A DNA stretch of 32,076 nt from Ruminococcaceae bacterium UBA6845 (lineage in GTDB: Bacteria; Bacillota; Clostridia; Oscillospirales; Acutalibacteraceae), in assembly GCA_002449395.1 (NCBI GenBank), contig DKDP01000023.1, forward strand, positions 642 to 32,717, written 5' to 3'. Numbering within the stretch: position 1 is the stretch's first letter; each line of letters starts with the position of its first letter. Positions 8,834 to 15,641 of the stretch are shown here, one piece after another. The notes under the pieces were generated by a model. It was not told the origin of the DNA, ran no database searches, and saw only the letters and a program-made list of their open reading frames with translations. The translations under genes were made by a program, and so were the position numbers.

Positions 8834-9259
8834 ATGGTTATTATGTCTGTCGATTACGGTGATGCAAGGACGGGCATAGCACTATGCGACCGCCTTGAAA
8901 GTTTGGCACATCCCGTTGAGGTTATCAAGGAAAGCTACGAGCCGAAGGTTATTGACAGAATTTCGGAGCTCGTAAGGATTCACAAGCCAGAGCTTATTGT
9001 CGTGGGCTATCCTAAAAATATGGATTCCTCGGCAGGGGAGAGGGCGCAGAAATGCGCCGCTTTTGCCGAAAAAATCACCGAGGCAACGGGAGTAAAAACA
9101 GACCTTTGGGACGAGAGGCTGACCACGGTTTCCGCCCATATGTATCTCAGTAATAACAATGTCAGAGGAAAAAAGAGAAAGAACGTTGTCGACGCCGTAG
9201 CCGCTGTGATTATTTTGCAGGACTACCTCGACTATCGGAGAAATAAAAATGCAAGATAA
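8834..9259 (+). CDS. ruvX: Putative pre-16S rRNA nuclease / Holliday junction resolvase-like RuvX (YqgF)
   Basis: The 141-residue protein has the RNase H-like YqgF fold. The first acidic catalytic residue is D7 in MSVDYGDARTG. VVGYPKNMDSS and the WDERLTT motif follow, and the last catalytic aspartate lies in VVDAVAAVIILQDYL. E. coli YqgF takes part in processing the 5' end of 16S rRNA, and the family was named for its resemblance to resolvases. GGAGG at 8822-8826 sits seven bases before the ATG. The 3' end overlaps the VanZ-like gene by 11 bases, so the two are translationally linked. Confidence 0.93.
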   Translation: MVIMSVDYGDARTGIALCDRLESLAHPVEVIKESYEPKVIDRISELVRIHKPELIVVGYPKNMDSSAGERAQKCAAFAEKITEATGVKTDLWDERLTTVSAHMYLSNNNVRGKKRKNVVDAVAAVIILQDYLDYRRNKNAR

Positions 9260-10082
9260 AAAAATCAATTACTTTGAAGTTATTTTCAAATCGCTTTTCA
9301 GTGTTGCCTTTATGCTGTTAAGCGCATATGTCGGAATGTGTTTTACGGGTAAGCTCGGTTTGCAGATAGCTCTGACATTTGCCTTTTCGTTGATTTTTAC
9401 CGTCTTAGCCGATCTCGGGTCGGTGGATATGAAATATCTGTCCCTTGCGGTCAGCTTCTCGGTTGGATTTTGGATTTTGTACGCCGTGATAGGTCAGATG
9501 CTGTTAAAACACACCTTCTTTATATTCTCAACTCCGTGGGAGTTTATGTTTTATTACGACAAGATCGGAATGGTCTTTATCGTAATGATCGTTGTAACGG
9601 TTTATCAGCGGATTAAGGCATATATAAAAAAGGACGGAGAAATTAACGGCGAATACCGAAAATTTTACTCCGTCACGTCGGCTGCGTTTATCGTTTATTA
9701 CTCGGTTGTACTTCTTTATTGCTTCTTTATTTCACGCACTCCGTCAGCCGAGCCGACGCCGCCGAACCTTGCACCGTTCGACGCTTTTAAAGTGACCTTT
9801 TTATCGGGATATTTTGATTATGAAAGACTGATACTTTTCTTCGGCAACATTGCTATCTTTATTCCGCTCGGCTATTTTTTGTGTCACGGTCTTAACCGTG
9901 GCAAGCTGAAAATTCTGCTTGTGATTCTGCCGATTATAATCAGCTCGGCAATTGAAATTTCGCAGTATTATTTCTGTATGGGGCACCCGGACGTTGACGA
10001 TGTTATTCTCAACGTTATCGGATTTTACATCGGCGTTTTAATGAAAATCCTTTTTGAAAAGGCTTTTCCGCTGAAGGATTAG
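9249..10082 (+). CDS. VanZ-like membrane protein
   Basis: The 277-residue protein has about seven or eight hydrophobic segments (roughly 13-30, 34-53, 60-80, 100-118, 137-158, 194-212, 219-238, 250-268). The C-terminal half carries the VanZ-family pattern: GNIAIFIPLGYFL near residues 194-206, then SSAIEISQYYF and DVDDVILNVIGFYIG. VanZ was named from a teicoplanin-resistance cluster, but most homologues are chromosomal with no defined function, and nothing here indicates a resistance operon. The longer N-terminal half is a family variant rather than a separate recognised domain. It starts inside ruvX. Its TAG stop at 10080-10082 overlaps the stop of the convergent gene, leaving no room for a terminator. 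Confidence 0.85.
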   Translation: MQDKKINYFEVIFKSLFSVAFMLLSAYVGMCFTGKLGLQIALTFAFSLIFTVLADLGSVDMKYLSLAVSFSVGFWILYAVIGQMLLKHTFFIFSTPWEFMFYYDKIGMVFIVMIVVTVYQRIKAYIKKDGEINGEYRKFYSVTSAAFIVYYSVVLLYCFFISRTPSAEPTPPNLAPFDAFKVTFLSGYFDYERLILFFGNIAIFIPLGYFLCHGLNRGKLKILLVILPIIISSAIEISQYYFCMGHPDVDDVILNVIGFYIGVLMKILFEKAFPLKD

Positions 10083-10441
10083 TTACCGTTTCCCTTTGAG
10101 AAAAACAGTTCCTTTACTCCGACGGCGATGAGCATAACGGCGAAGATTATTCTGAGCGTTCTGTCCTCAAGACGGTTCAGCAGAAGAAATCCGAGCACAA
10201 CGCCGATAAGACCGTATCCTATATAGATTAGGGCGGTTTTTTTGTCGATCAGCTTATTCTTAATGTGAAGAATTATTGCAAGAATTGCGGACGGAATGAA
10301 GAAAATAAGGTTGATTCCCTGCGATGTAATTTGCGGCATATCCTTATAGAGGGTGAGGTAGAGTATTAAAATTCCTCCGCCTCCGAAACCCATAGCTCCG
10401 AGTATTCCGGAAACAACTCCGGCGATTATATCAAGTATCAT
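10079..10441 (-). CDS. Half-size TauE/SafE family permease, second subunit
   Basis: The 120-residue membrane protein has three or four hydrophobic helices. It starts with the glycine-rich TauE/SafE hallmark GILGAMGFGGGGI at about residues 12-24, typical of the first helix of each half of the family (Pfam TauE, formerly DUF81). Full-length family members have about 250 residues made of two similar halves and export sulfite, sulfoacetate or related organic anions. This gene is one half, and the gene immediately upstream on the same strand is the other. Its ATG overlaps the upstream TGA by four bases (10438-10441), so equal co-translation is likely. The substrate is unknown. Confidence 0.85.
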   Translation of the reverse strand: MILDIIAGVVSGILGAMGFGGGGILILYLTLYKDMPQITSQGINLIFFIPSAILAIILHIKNKLIDKKTALIYIGYGLIGVVLGFLLLNRLEDRTLRIIFAVMLIAVGVKELFFSKGNGN

Positions 10442-10788
10442 TTCATCAGCATCCTGATTCCTGCATAGATTATAAAAATTGAGAAAATTTTACTCAGCAC
10501 CTTTTTCGGAATTTTCGGCAAAAGCCAAGCTCCGATAACCGACCCGATCAGCCCCGGGATCAGATAGACATAGCTGTCGCTCAGGTGAACCTGCCCCTTG
10601 TAAAGGTATCCCGCGGCGCTTATTACGGTAAGCGGAAGAATGACCGCAATTGCCGTAGCGTGCGATTTTGTTTGATCCAGTCCACGCAGTTTCAGGTTTT
10701 CAACGGCGACTATTCCGCCGCACGCACCTATAAGTATATTGATTACGCCCGTCAGGATTCCGAGCAGGGCATTGACGATTTTTTTCAT
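10438..10788 (-). CDS. Half-size TauE/SafE family permease, first subunit
   Basis: The 116-residue membrane protein has about four helices and the family's N-terminal glycine pattern (GILTGVINILIGACGG), matching the start of its downstream partner. The frame extends upstream to 10851, but those 21 codons would overlap the start of the divergent amidase gene. The ATG at 10788 (MKKIVNALLG) fits the family's N-terminus and has GGTG about eight bases upstream, so it is preferred. The two halves probably assemble as a heterodimer equivalent to one TauE/SafE transporter. The amidase gene starts only 44 bases away in the opposite direction, so promoter elements for this pair must lie within that gene's first codons. 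Confidence 0.83.
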   Translation of the reverse strand: MKKIVNALLGILTGVINILIGACGGIVAVENLKLRGLDQTKSHATAIAVILPLTVISAAGYLYKGQVHLSDSYVYLIPGLIGSVIGAWLLPKIPKKVLSKIFSIFIIYAGIRMLMK

Positions 10789-10832
10789 AGTTTTTTCACC
10801 GACTGCATATTTTTTATGTATGAGGTGATCTT

Positions 10833-11552
10833 GTGAAGCTCCGAAATTCAAGGCTGATTATAATATTTTCAGTATTATTTCTTATAATATTATCCGCTAT
10901 GCTTTACTTTACATTCATGGCTAATTCTTCCGCCGACGGGGCGATGACAAAGCCCGTTTCAAATCAGACGGTGATCATTGACGCAGGGCACGGAGGAGAC
11001 GACGGCGGTGCGATAGGCGTTGACGGAACAGTCGAAAAGGATATCAATCTCGACATAGCGTTAAAACTCGAAAAATTGCTGAAATTTTACGGCTTTAATG
11101 TTATTATGACACGGACAGAGGATGTTATGACCTGCGATGACGGACTTGATTCTCTGAGAAAAAGAAAGGTCTCCGACATACATAACCGATTTGATGTTCT
11201 TGAAAAAAATCCAGACGCTGTTTTTATAAGCGTTCATCAGAATAAATTTGAGGACAATTCTCAGCACGGAACGCAGGTCTTTTACTCTGGCAACAACGAA
11301 AAAAGCAAATTGCTTGCCGAGTCGATCCAAAACTCAATAGTTACCGTGCTCCAGCCCGATAACAGCCGTGTTGTAAAAAAATCGGGATCGGGCATATATC
11401 TTCTTTATCACGCTGAATTGCCCGCTGTGCTTGTGGAGTGCGGTTTTATTTCAAATCCAGCCGAGGTAAAGAAGCTGAATGACGAAAATTACAGGATGAA
11501 GATTGCAATTTTAATTGCAGACGGACTGATAAAATATTTAATGAATGGGTGA
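10833..11552 (+). CDS. cwlD: N-acetylmuramoyl-L-alanine amidase, CwlD-like
   Basis: This is an Amidase_3 zinc enzyme of 239 residues with an N-terminal membrane anchor or signal segment (about 8-28). Zinc ligands are visible as H53 in DAGHGG, E68 in TVEKDIN and H135 in SVHQN; the catalytic glutamate is E202 in LVECGFISNP. The length and the GTQVFYSGNNEKSKLLAESIQ stretch match CwlD, which in spore formers removes stem peptides so that muramic lactam can form in the spore cortex. This suggests a spore-forming ancestry, but a vegetative amidase of the same family cannot be excluded. Translation starts at GTG 10833 behind a strong GAGGTGATC at 10822-10830. Confidence 0.88.
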   Translation: MKLRNSRLIIIFSVLFLIILSAMLYFTFMANSSADGAMTKPVSNQTVIIDAGHGGDDGGAIGVDGTVEKDINLDIALKLEKLLKFYGFNVIMTRTEDVMTCDDGLDSLRKRKVSDIHNRFDVLEKNPDAVFISVHQNKFEDNSQHGTQVFYSGNNEKSKLLAESIQNSIVTVLQPDNSRVVKKSGSGIYLLYHAELPAVLVECGFISNPAEVKKLNDENYRMKIAILIADGLIKYLMNG

Positions 11553-11556
11553 TAAT

Positions 11557-12930
11557 ATGGCTCCGAAAGCCAAGACTTTATATGTTTGCTCAGCCTGCGG
11601 ACACGAGAGCGCCAAATGGTACGGCTGCTGCCCGGGCTGCGGTGAATGGAATACGATGGAAGAGGTTTTCAAAACCCCGGAAAAGACAAAAAACACCGCC
11701 AAAAGCACAGGCGGAAGTTTCTCGTCAAATGTTCAGATGATAAATGACATAAGCTGTGACGGCGAGGTCAGGCACAAAACGGGACTTGAGGAGCTCGACC
11801 GTGTTCTCGGCGGCGGAATCGTCAAGGGTTCGCTTGTTCTTTTAAGCGGTGACCCCGGAATAGGTAAGTCGACCTTGCTCTTGCAGATCTGCCAGTATCT
11901 CGGAAAAACGCTGAAAATTCTCTACGTTTCGGGCGAGGAATCGGCACATCAGATTAAGCTCAGGGCGGACAGGCTCGGCGTCAACACCGAAAATCTTTTT
12001 GTAATCTGCGAGACGGATGTTCAGATCGTCAGCGAGCATATGAGAGCGTCACGTCCCGACCTTGTGATTATCGACTCGATTCAGACGATGAATGTCCCCG
12101 AGCTCAACTCATCTCTCGGAAGTATTGCACAGGTCAGGGAGTGCACAAACTGCCTTATGCAGACTTCAAAGAGCTTGAATATCCCGACGATTGTTGTTGG
12201 TCACGTCAATAAGGACGGCAATATTGCAGGACCGAAAGTTCTTGAACATATTGTTGATGCAGTTCTTTATTTTGAGGGCGAAAGGCATCTTTCCTACCGA
12301 ATCCTCAGAGCGGTGAAAAACAGATACGGTTCGACAAATGAAATCGGCGTTTTTGAAATGAAAGATAACGGTCTCAGTGAGGTTGAAAATCCATCGGAGA
12401 TGATGATCTCGGGCAGACCGAAGAATACCTCGGGCTCTTGCGTTGCCTGTCTTATGGAGGGATCAAGACCGATCCTCGCAGAGGTTCAGGCTCTTGTCAG
12501 CACCTCGGGCTACGGAAATCCGAGACGAATGACAAACGGTTTCGATTATAATCGGCTTGCAATGCTGGCGGCGGTGCTCGAAAAGAGAGCAGGCTATTTT
12601 CTCAGTAACTGCGATATCTATATCAATGTTGTCGGAGGTTTGAAGCTCGACGAGCCTGCATCCGATTTGTCGGTTGCACTTGCACTCATTTCGAGTCTGA
12701 AGGACACTCCGATCCGTGATGATGTGATCGCATTCGGCGAGATCGGACTCGGCGGTGAGATACGCTCAATCGGAAGCTGTGAACAGCGAATCAAGGAGGC
12801 GGCAAGGCTCGGATTCAACAGGTGCATTGTGCCTTATCACAACTATAAGAATCTTAATGCGAACATCAAATCCCTTGTTGAAATTGTCCCGGCGAGGACG
12901 ATTCGTGCGGCATTTGATTCGGCAATATAA
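11557..12930 (+). CDS. radA: DNA repair protein RadA
   Basis: RadA is a RecA-like ATPase and helicase that aids branch migration during recombination. Domains in order: an N-terminal zinc finger with C11, C14, C25 and C28; a RecA core with Walker A GDPGIGKST at 98-106 (K104); the RadA-specific KNRYG motif at 254-258; and a Lon-protease-like C-terminal domain without proteolytic function. An ATG at 11545 overlaps the amidase gene by eight bases but has no ribosome binding site. The ATG at 11557 gives the usual family start (MAPKAKTLYVC), with a weak GGGTGA at 11548-11553, and is preferred at 457 residues. The gene ends just before a bidirectional terminator. Confidence 0.95.
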   Translation: MAPKAKTLYVCSACGHESAKWYGCCPGCGEWNTMEEVFKTPEKTKNTAKSTGGSFSSNVQMINDISCDGEVRHKTGLEELDRVLGGGIVKGSLVLLSGDPGIGKSTLLLQICQYLGKTLKILYVSGEESAHQIKLRADRLGVNTENLFVICETDVQIVSEHMRASRPDLVIIDSIQTMNVPELNSSLGSIAQVRECTNCLMQTSKSLNIPTIVVGHVNKDGNIAGPKVLEHIVDAVLYFEGERHLSYRILRAVKNRYGSTNEIGVFEMKDNGLSEVENPSEMMISGRPKNTSGSCVACLMEGSRPILAEVQALVSTSGYGNPRRMTNGFDYNRLAMLAAVLEKRAGYFLSNCDIYINVVGGLKLDEPASDLSVALALISSLKDTPIRDDVIAFGEIGLGGEIRSIGSCEQRIKEAARLGFNRCIVPYHNYKNLNANIKSLVEIVPARTIRAAFDSAI

Positions 12931-12935
12931 AAATG

Positions 12936-12962
12936 CGGCCTCTCTGTGATAAAGAGAGGTCG
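12936..12962 (+). terminator. Bidirectional rho-independent terminator between radA and rnhA
   Basis: A 10-bp stem (CGGCCTCTCT with AGAGAGGTCG, one G-T pair) closes a 7-base loop and is followed on the plus strand by TTTTT at 12963-12967. It lies six bases after the radA stop. Read on the minus strand, the same hairpin is followed by a short T run, so it can also end the convergent rnhA transcript. Confidence 0.85.
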
Positions 12963-12985
12963 TTTTTAAAGGCTTTTTCAATATT

Positions 12986-13423
12986 TTATTGCAGCTTTTT
13001 CCACTCCGCAACGGCAAGGGCGTCGCAGCGTTCGTTCTCGGGGTGGGAGGCGTGGCCCTTGACCCAGTTGACCGTGACGCTGTGCGTGTCGCAGAGAGTT
13101 AGGAGCTCATCCCAAAGGTCGGGATTCAGAGCAGGCTTGTTGTCGCTTTTTCTCCATCCACGGGATTTCCAGCCCTTTGCCCAGCCCTTAGAAAGTCCGT
13201 CCGCTACATACTTTGAATCTGTCGTCAGTATAACGTTACACGGCTCTTTCAGCAGTTTCAGCGCTTCAATGACACCGGTCAGCTCCATTCGGTTATTCGT
13301 GGTGTTCTTTTCGCCGCCGCTGATTACCTTTTCCGTTCCTTTATATCTCAGAATTGCACCCCAGCCGCCGGGTCCCGGATTGCCCGAGCAGGCGCCGTCG
13401 GTAAAAATTTCAACCTGTTTCAT
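12986..13423 (-). CDS. rnhA: Ribonuclease HI
   Basis: The 145-residue enzyme cleaves RNA in RNA-DNA hybrids such as R-loops and primers. The full catalytic set is present: D9 in TDGACSGNPG, E47 in NRMELTG, D69 in TTDSKYV, H124 in KGHASHPEN and D134 in ERCDALA. A basic-protrusion-like segment (WAKGWKSRGWRKS) lies between D69 and H124. The ATG at 13423 has GAGGTGA immediately upstream (13428-13434 on this strand). It is a single-gene unit facing radA, with its own promoter at 13444-13472. A 180-codon open frame on the opposite strand is only a shadow of this gene. Confidence 0.96.
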   Translation of the reverse strand: MKQVEIFTDGACSGNPGPGGWGAILRYKGTEKVISGGEKNTTNNRMELTGVIEALKLLKEPCNVILTTDSKYVADGLSKGWAKGWKSRGWRKSDNKPALNPDLWDELLTLCDTHSVTVNWVKGHASHPENERCDALAVAEWKKLQ

Positions 13424-13443
13424 TTCTTCACCTCATCGGGATT

Positions 13444-13472
13444 ATTTTACCATAACGGGCGTCCAAAAACAA
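13444..13472 (-). promoter_or_regulatory. Probable housekeeping promoter of rnhA
   Basis: On the minus strand TTGTTT (13467-13472) and TAAAAT (13444-13449) are separated by 17 bases, and the -10 box is preceded by TGG, an extended -10 element. The predicted transcript starts near 13437, just ahead of the GAGGTGA ribosome binding site, so the leader is very short. Confidence 0.55.
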
Positions 13473-13552
13473 TAACGAATTGTTTTTTCGGCTGTTTACT
13501 TTTGTCTTTTAATTCCAATAATAGAGTTATGGCTTGTATTTTTTAAATTTCA

Positions 13553-13581
13553 TTGACTTTTGAAAGAAAAAATAGTATCAT
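13553..13581 (+). promoter_or_regulatory. Probable housekeeping promoter of the rnj-to-ftsH run
   Basis: TTGACT (13553-13558) and TATCAT (13576-13581) have the ideal 17-base spacing, with AT-rich surroundings. The predicted start is near 13588, giving a leader of about 95 bases before the RNase J ATG. A 7-bp hairpin near the 5' end of that leader (GGGTAAT 13596-13602 with ATTATCC 13609-13615) could protect the transcript or slow its decay. Confidence 0.65.
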
Positions 13582-13682
13582 TAATTAGTTAGATTGGGTA
13601 ATTCTGTTATTATCCGCACTTTTACTTTGTCTTTAAATACGTTTTACATAAAAATTTTTAAGAATAGGAGTTAGTTTATTTA

Positions 13683-15596
13683 ATGCCGAAAAATGAAAAA
13701 ACTGACAAGAGTCAGAAGTCTGCAACAAAGAATAAGCAGACAAAACGTGGCGTAAAGCAGTCGGCAAAGACTGCAAAAACACAGAAAAATAAGACGGCAA
13801 AGAGCGAAAAAACAAAATCGAAGAAAACGAACGAAAAAATCGCTCAGAATGCCGAGAAGAAAAAAACAACACAGAAAAGAACAAGCAGGAAGAAAACAGG
13901 AGCTTCCAATACAAGAAAGCAGAGCAGAAAGAAAAATGTAAAGTCCGTAAAGATCGGATTTCTCGGCGGACTTAACGAGATCGGTAAGAACATCACCGTC
14001 TATGAGTTTGAAAACGATATCGTGATTGTTGACTGCGGACTTGCTTTCCCCGAGGCGGATATGCTCGGCGTTGATCTTGTTATTCCCGATTTCACCTATC
14101 TTGAGGAAAACAGGGATAAGATCAGGGGTATAGTTATAACCCACGGACACGAGGATCATATAGGTGCACTTGCTTATCTTCTTCAGAAGATCAACATTCC
14201 CGTCTACGGAACACGACTTACAATGGGTCTTGTTGAGGGAAAGCTCGAGGAGCATAAGCTGCTTGACGGAGCAAAGCTGAATGTTATCAAGCCCGGAGAC
14301 ACGATAAAGCTCGGAAAGTTTGATATCGAAGCGATCCACGTCAACCATTCAATTCCCGATGCGCTTGCATTTGCGATCAAGTGCGAGGCGGGCGTTATCG
14401 TTCAGATGGGTGATTTTAAGATCGACAGCACACCGATCGACGGCGGAATGATTGATATCAACCGCTTTGCGGAGCTTGGCAACGAGGGAGTTCTCTGTAT
14501 GCTTTCCGATTCAACAAACGCCGAAAGAAAGGGCTATACCGAGAGCGAAAGAGCGGTCGGAGCGTCCCTGAGAACACTTTTTGAGCAGGCGGGCAAGAGA
14601 CGAATTATTATTGCAACCTTTGCCTCGAACGTTCACCGTGTTCAGCAGATTATTGATCAGGCGCAGGCTCTCGGCAGGAAGGTCGCTCTTTCGGGCAGAA
14701 GTCTTGAAAATGTTGTTGAAATCGGATCTAAGCTCGGATATCTCAATGTCAAGGACGGCGAGCTCGTCAGCATTGATATGATAAATAAATATCCCGACGA
14801 CAAGATGGTTATCATCACAACGGGCAGTCAGGGCGAGCCGATGTCGGCTCTTTCGAGAATGGCTTTCTCGGGACACAAAAAGGTTTCTGTCGGTCCGAAC
14901 GACTGTATTATAATTTCCGCAAATCCGATTCCCGGCAACGAAAAAACGGTCGGCAATGTTATCAACGAGCTGATGAAGCTCGGGGCGGACGTTATCTACG
15001 AAAAGAGCTACGGCGTTCACGTATCGGGTCACGCCTGCCAGGAGGAGCTTAAGCTGATGATGGGTATCATCAAGCCGAAGTTCTTTATTCCCGTTCACGG
15101 TGAGCAGAAGCACCTGAGAAAGCACGCCCAGCTTGCCGTAAGTATGGGCATACCTAAGAGCAATATTTTTATTGCCGATAACGGAGTTTGCCTTGATGTT
15201 TCGGAGAACGGAATCAAGCCGCTTGAGAATATTCCTGCGGGTCAGGTATTTGTTGACGGTTCGGGCGTCGGCGATGTCGGCAATGTTGTCCTCAGAGACA
15301 GAAAACGCCTTGCCGAGGACGGACTTATAATCGTTGTGGCAACGATGGATTCGTATTCGGGCGAGATTCTTGCGGGACCCGATATAATGACAAGGGGATT
15401 TGTCTATGTCAGGGAGTCCGAGGAGCTCATCGACGAGGCAAGAGAAATTGCAAAATATGCGATTGAAAACTGTATTTATAATAATATCCGTGACTGGAAC
15501 ACGATAAAATCCAAGGTCAGAGATGAGGTTTCTCATCTTATGTATGAAAAGACAAAGAGAAGTCCGATGATACTTTCAATAATTATGGAAGTATAA
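13683..15596 (+). CDS. rnjA: Ribonuclease J with lysine-rich N-terminal extension
   Basis: RNase J is a metallo-beta-lactamase/beta-CASP nuclease with endo- and 5'-3' exonuclease activity, central to mRNA decay and rRNA maturation in Bacillota. The enzyme core begins at about residue 89 (KIGFLGGLNEIGKN) and carries the metal-binding motif HGHEDHIGA at 154-162. Later motifs include SGHACQEEL and PVHGEQKHL. The first 88 residues are an extension made almost only of Lys, Thr, Ser, Gln, Ala and Asn, with no alternative ATG before residue 127, so the total is 637 residues against about 555 for typical family members. The ribosome binding site AGGAG (13666-13670) lies 12 bases before the ATG, a rather long spacing. 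It heads the run that includes gdpP and dnaB. Confidence 0.93.
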   Translation: MPKNEKTDKSQKSATKNKQTKRGVKQSAKTAKTQKNKTAKSEKTKSKKTNEKIAQNAEKKKTTQKRTSRKKTGASNTRKQSRKKNVKSVKIGFLGGLNEIGKNITVYEFENDIVIVDCGLAFPEADMLGVDLVIPDFTYLEENRDKIRGIVITHGHEDHIGALAYLLQKINIPVYGTRLTMGLVEGKLEEHKLLDGAKLNVIKPGDTIKLGKFDIEAIHVNHSIPDALAFAIKCEAGVIVQMGDFKIDSTPIDGGMIDINRFAELGNEGVLCMLSDSTNAERKGYTESERAVGASLRTLFEQAGKRRIIIATFASNVHRVQQIIDQAQALGRKVALSGRSLENVVEIGSKLGYLNVKDGELVSIDMINKYPDDKMVIITTGSQGEPMSALSRMAFSGHKKVSVGPNDCIIISANPIPGNEKTVGNVINELMKLGADVIYEKSYGVHVSGHACQEELKLMMGIIKPKFFIPVHGEQKHLRKHAQLAVSMGIPKSNIFIADNGVCLDVSENGIKPLENIPAGQVFVDGSGVGDVGNVVLRDRKRLAEDGLIIVVATMDSYSGEILAGPDIMTRGFVYVRESEELIDEAREIAKYAIENCIYNNIRDWNTIKSKVRDEVSHLMYEKTKRSPMILSIIMEV

Positions 15597-15641
15597 TATT
15601 ATCCCCCTTTTGCAGAAAAGCAGAAAGGAATGGTAACGTTT

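Noticed and set aside
9249..10082. Glycopeptide resistance locus suggested by the VanZ-like gene
   Set aside because: No vanHAX, vanRS or vanY genes are nearby. VanZ-domain proteins are widespread chromosomal membrane proteins.
12933..13475. 180-codon plus-strand open frame
   Set aside because: It lies antisense to rnhA, whose complete catalytic motifs make the minus-strand reading certain. The plus frame is low-complexity Ser/Phe-rich with no family signature.
13680..14348. 222-codon minus-strand frame ending in Cys/Leu/Phe-rich, membrane-like sequence
   Set aside because: The hydrophobic look arises from reading the AAG/AAA-rich tail of RNase J on the opposite strand.
14511..15536. 341-codon minus-strand open frame
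   Set aside because: It is a shadow of the RNase J gene, without recognisable domains or a ribosome binding site.
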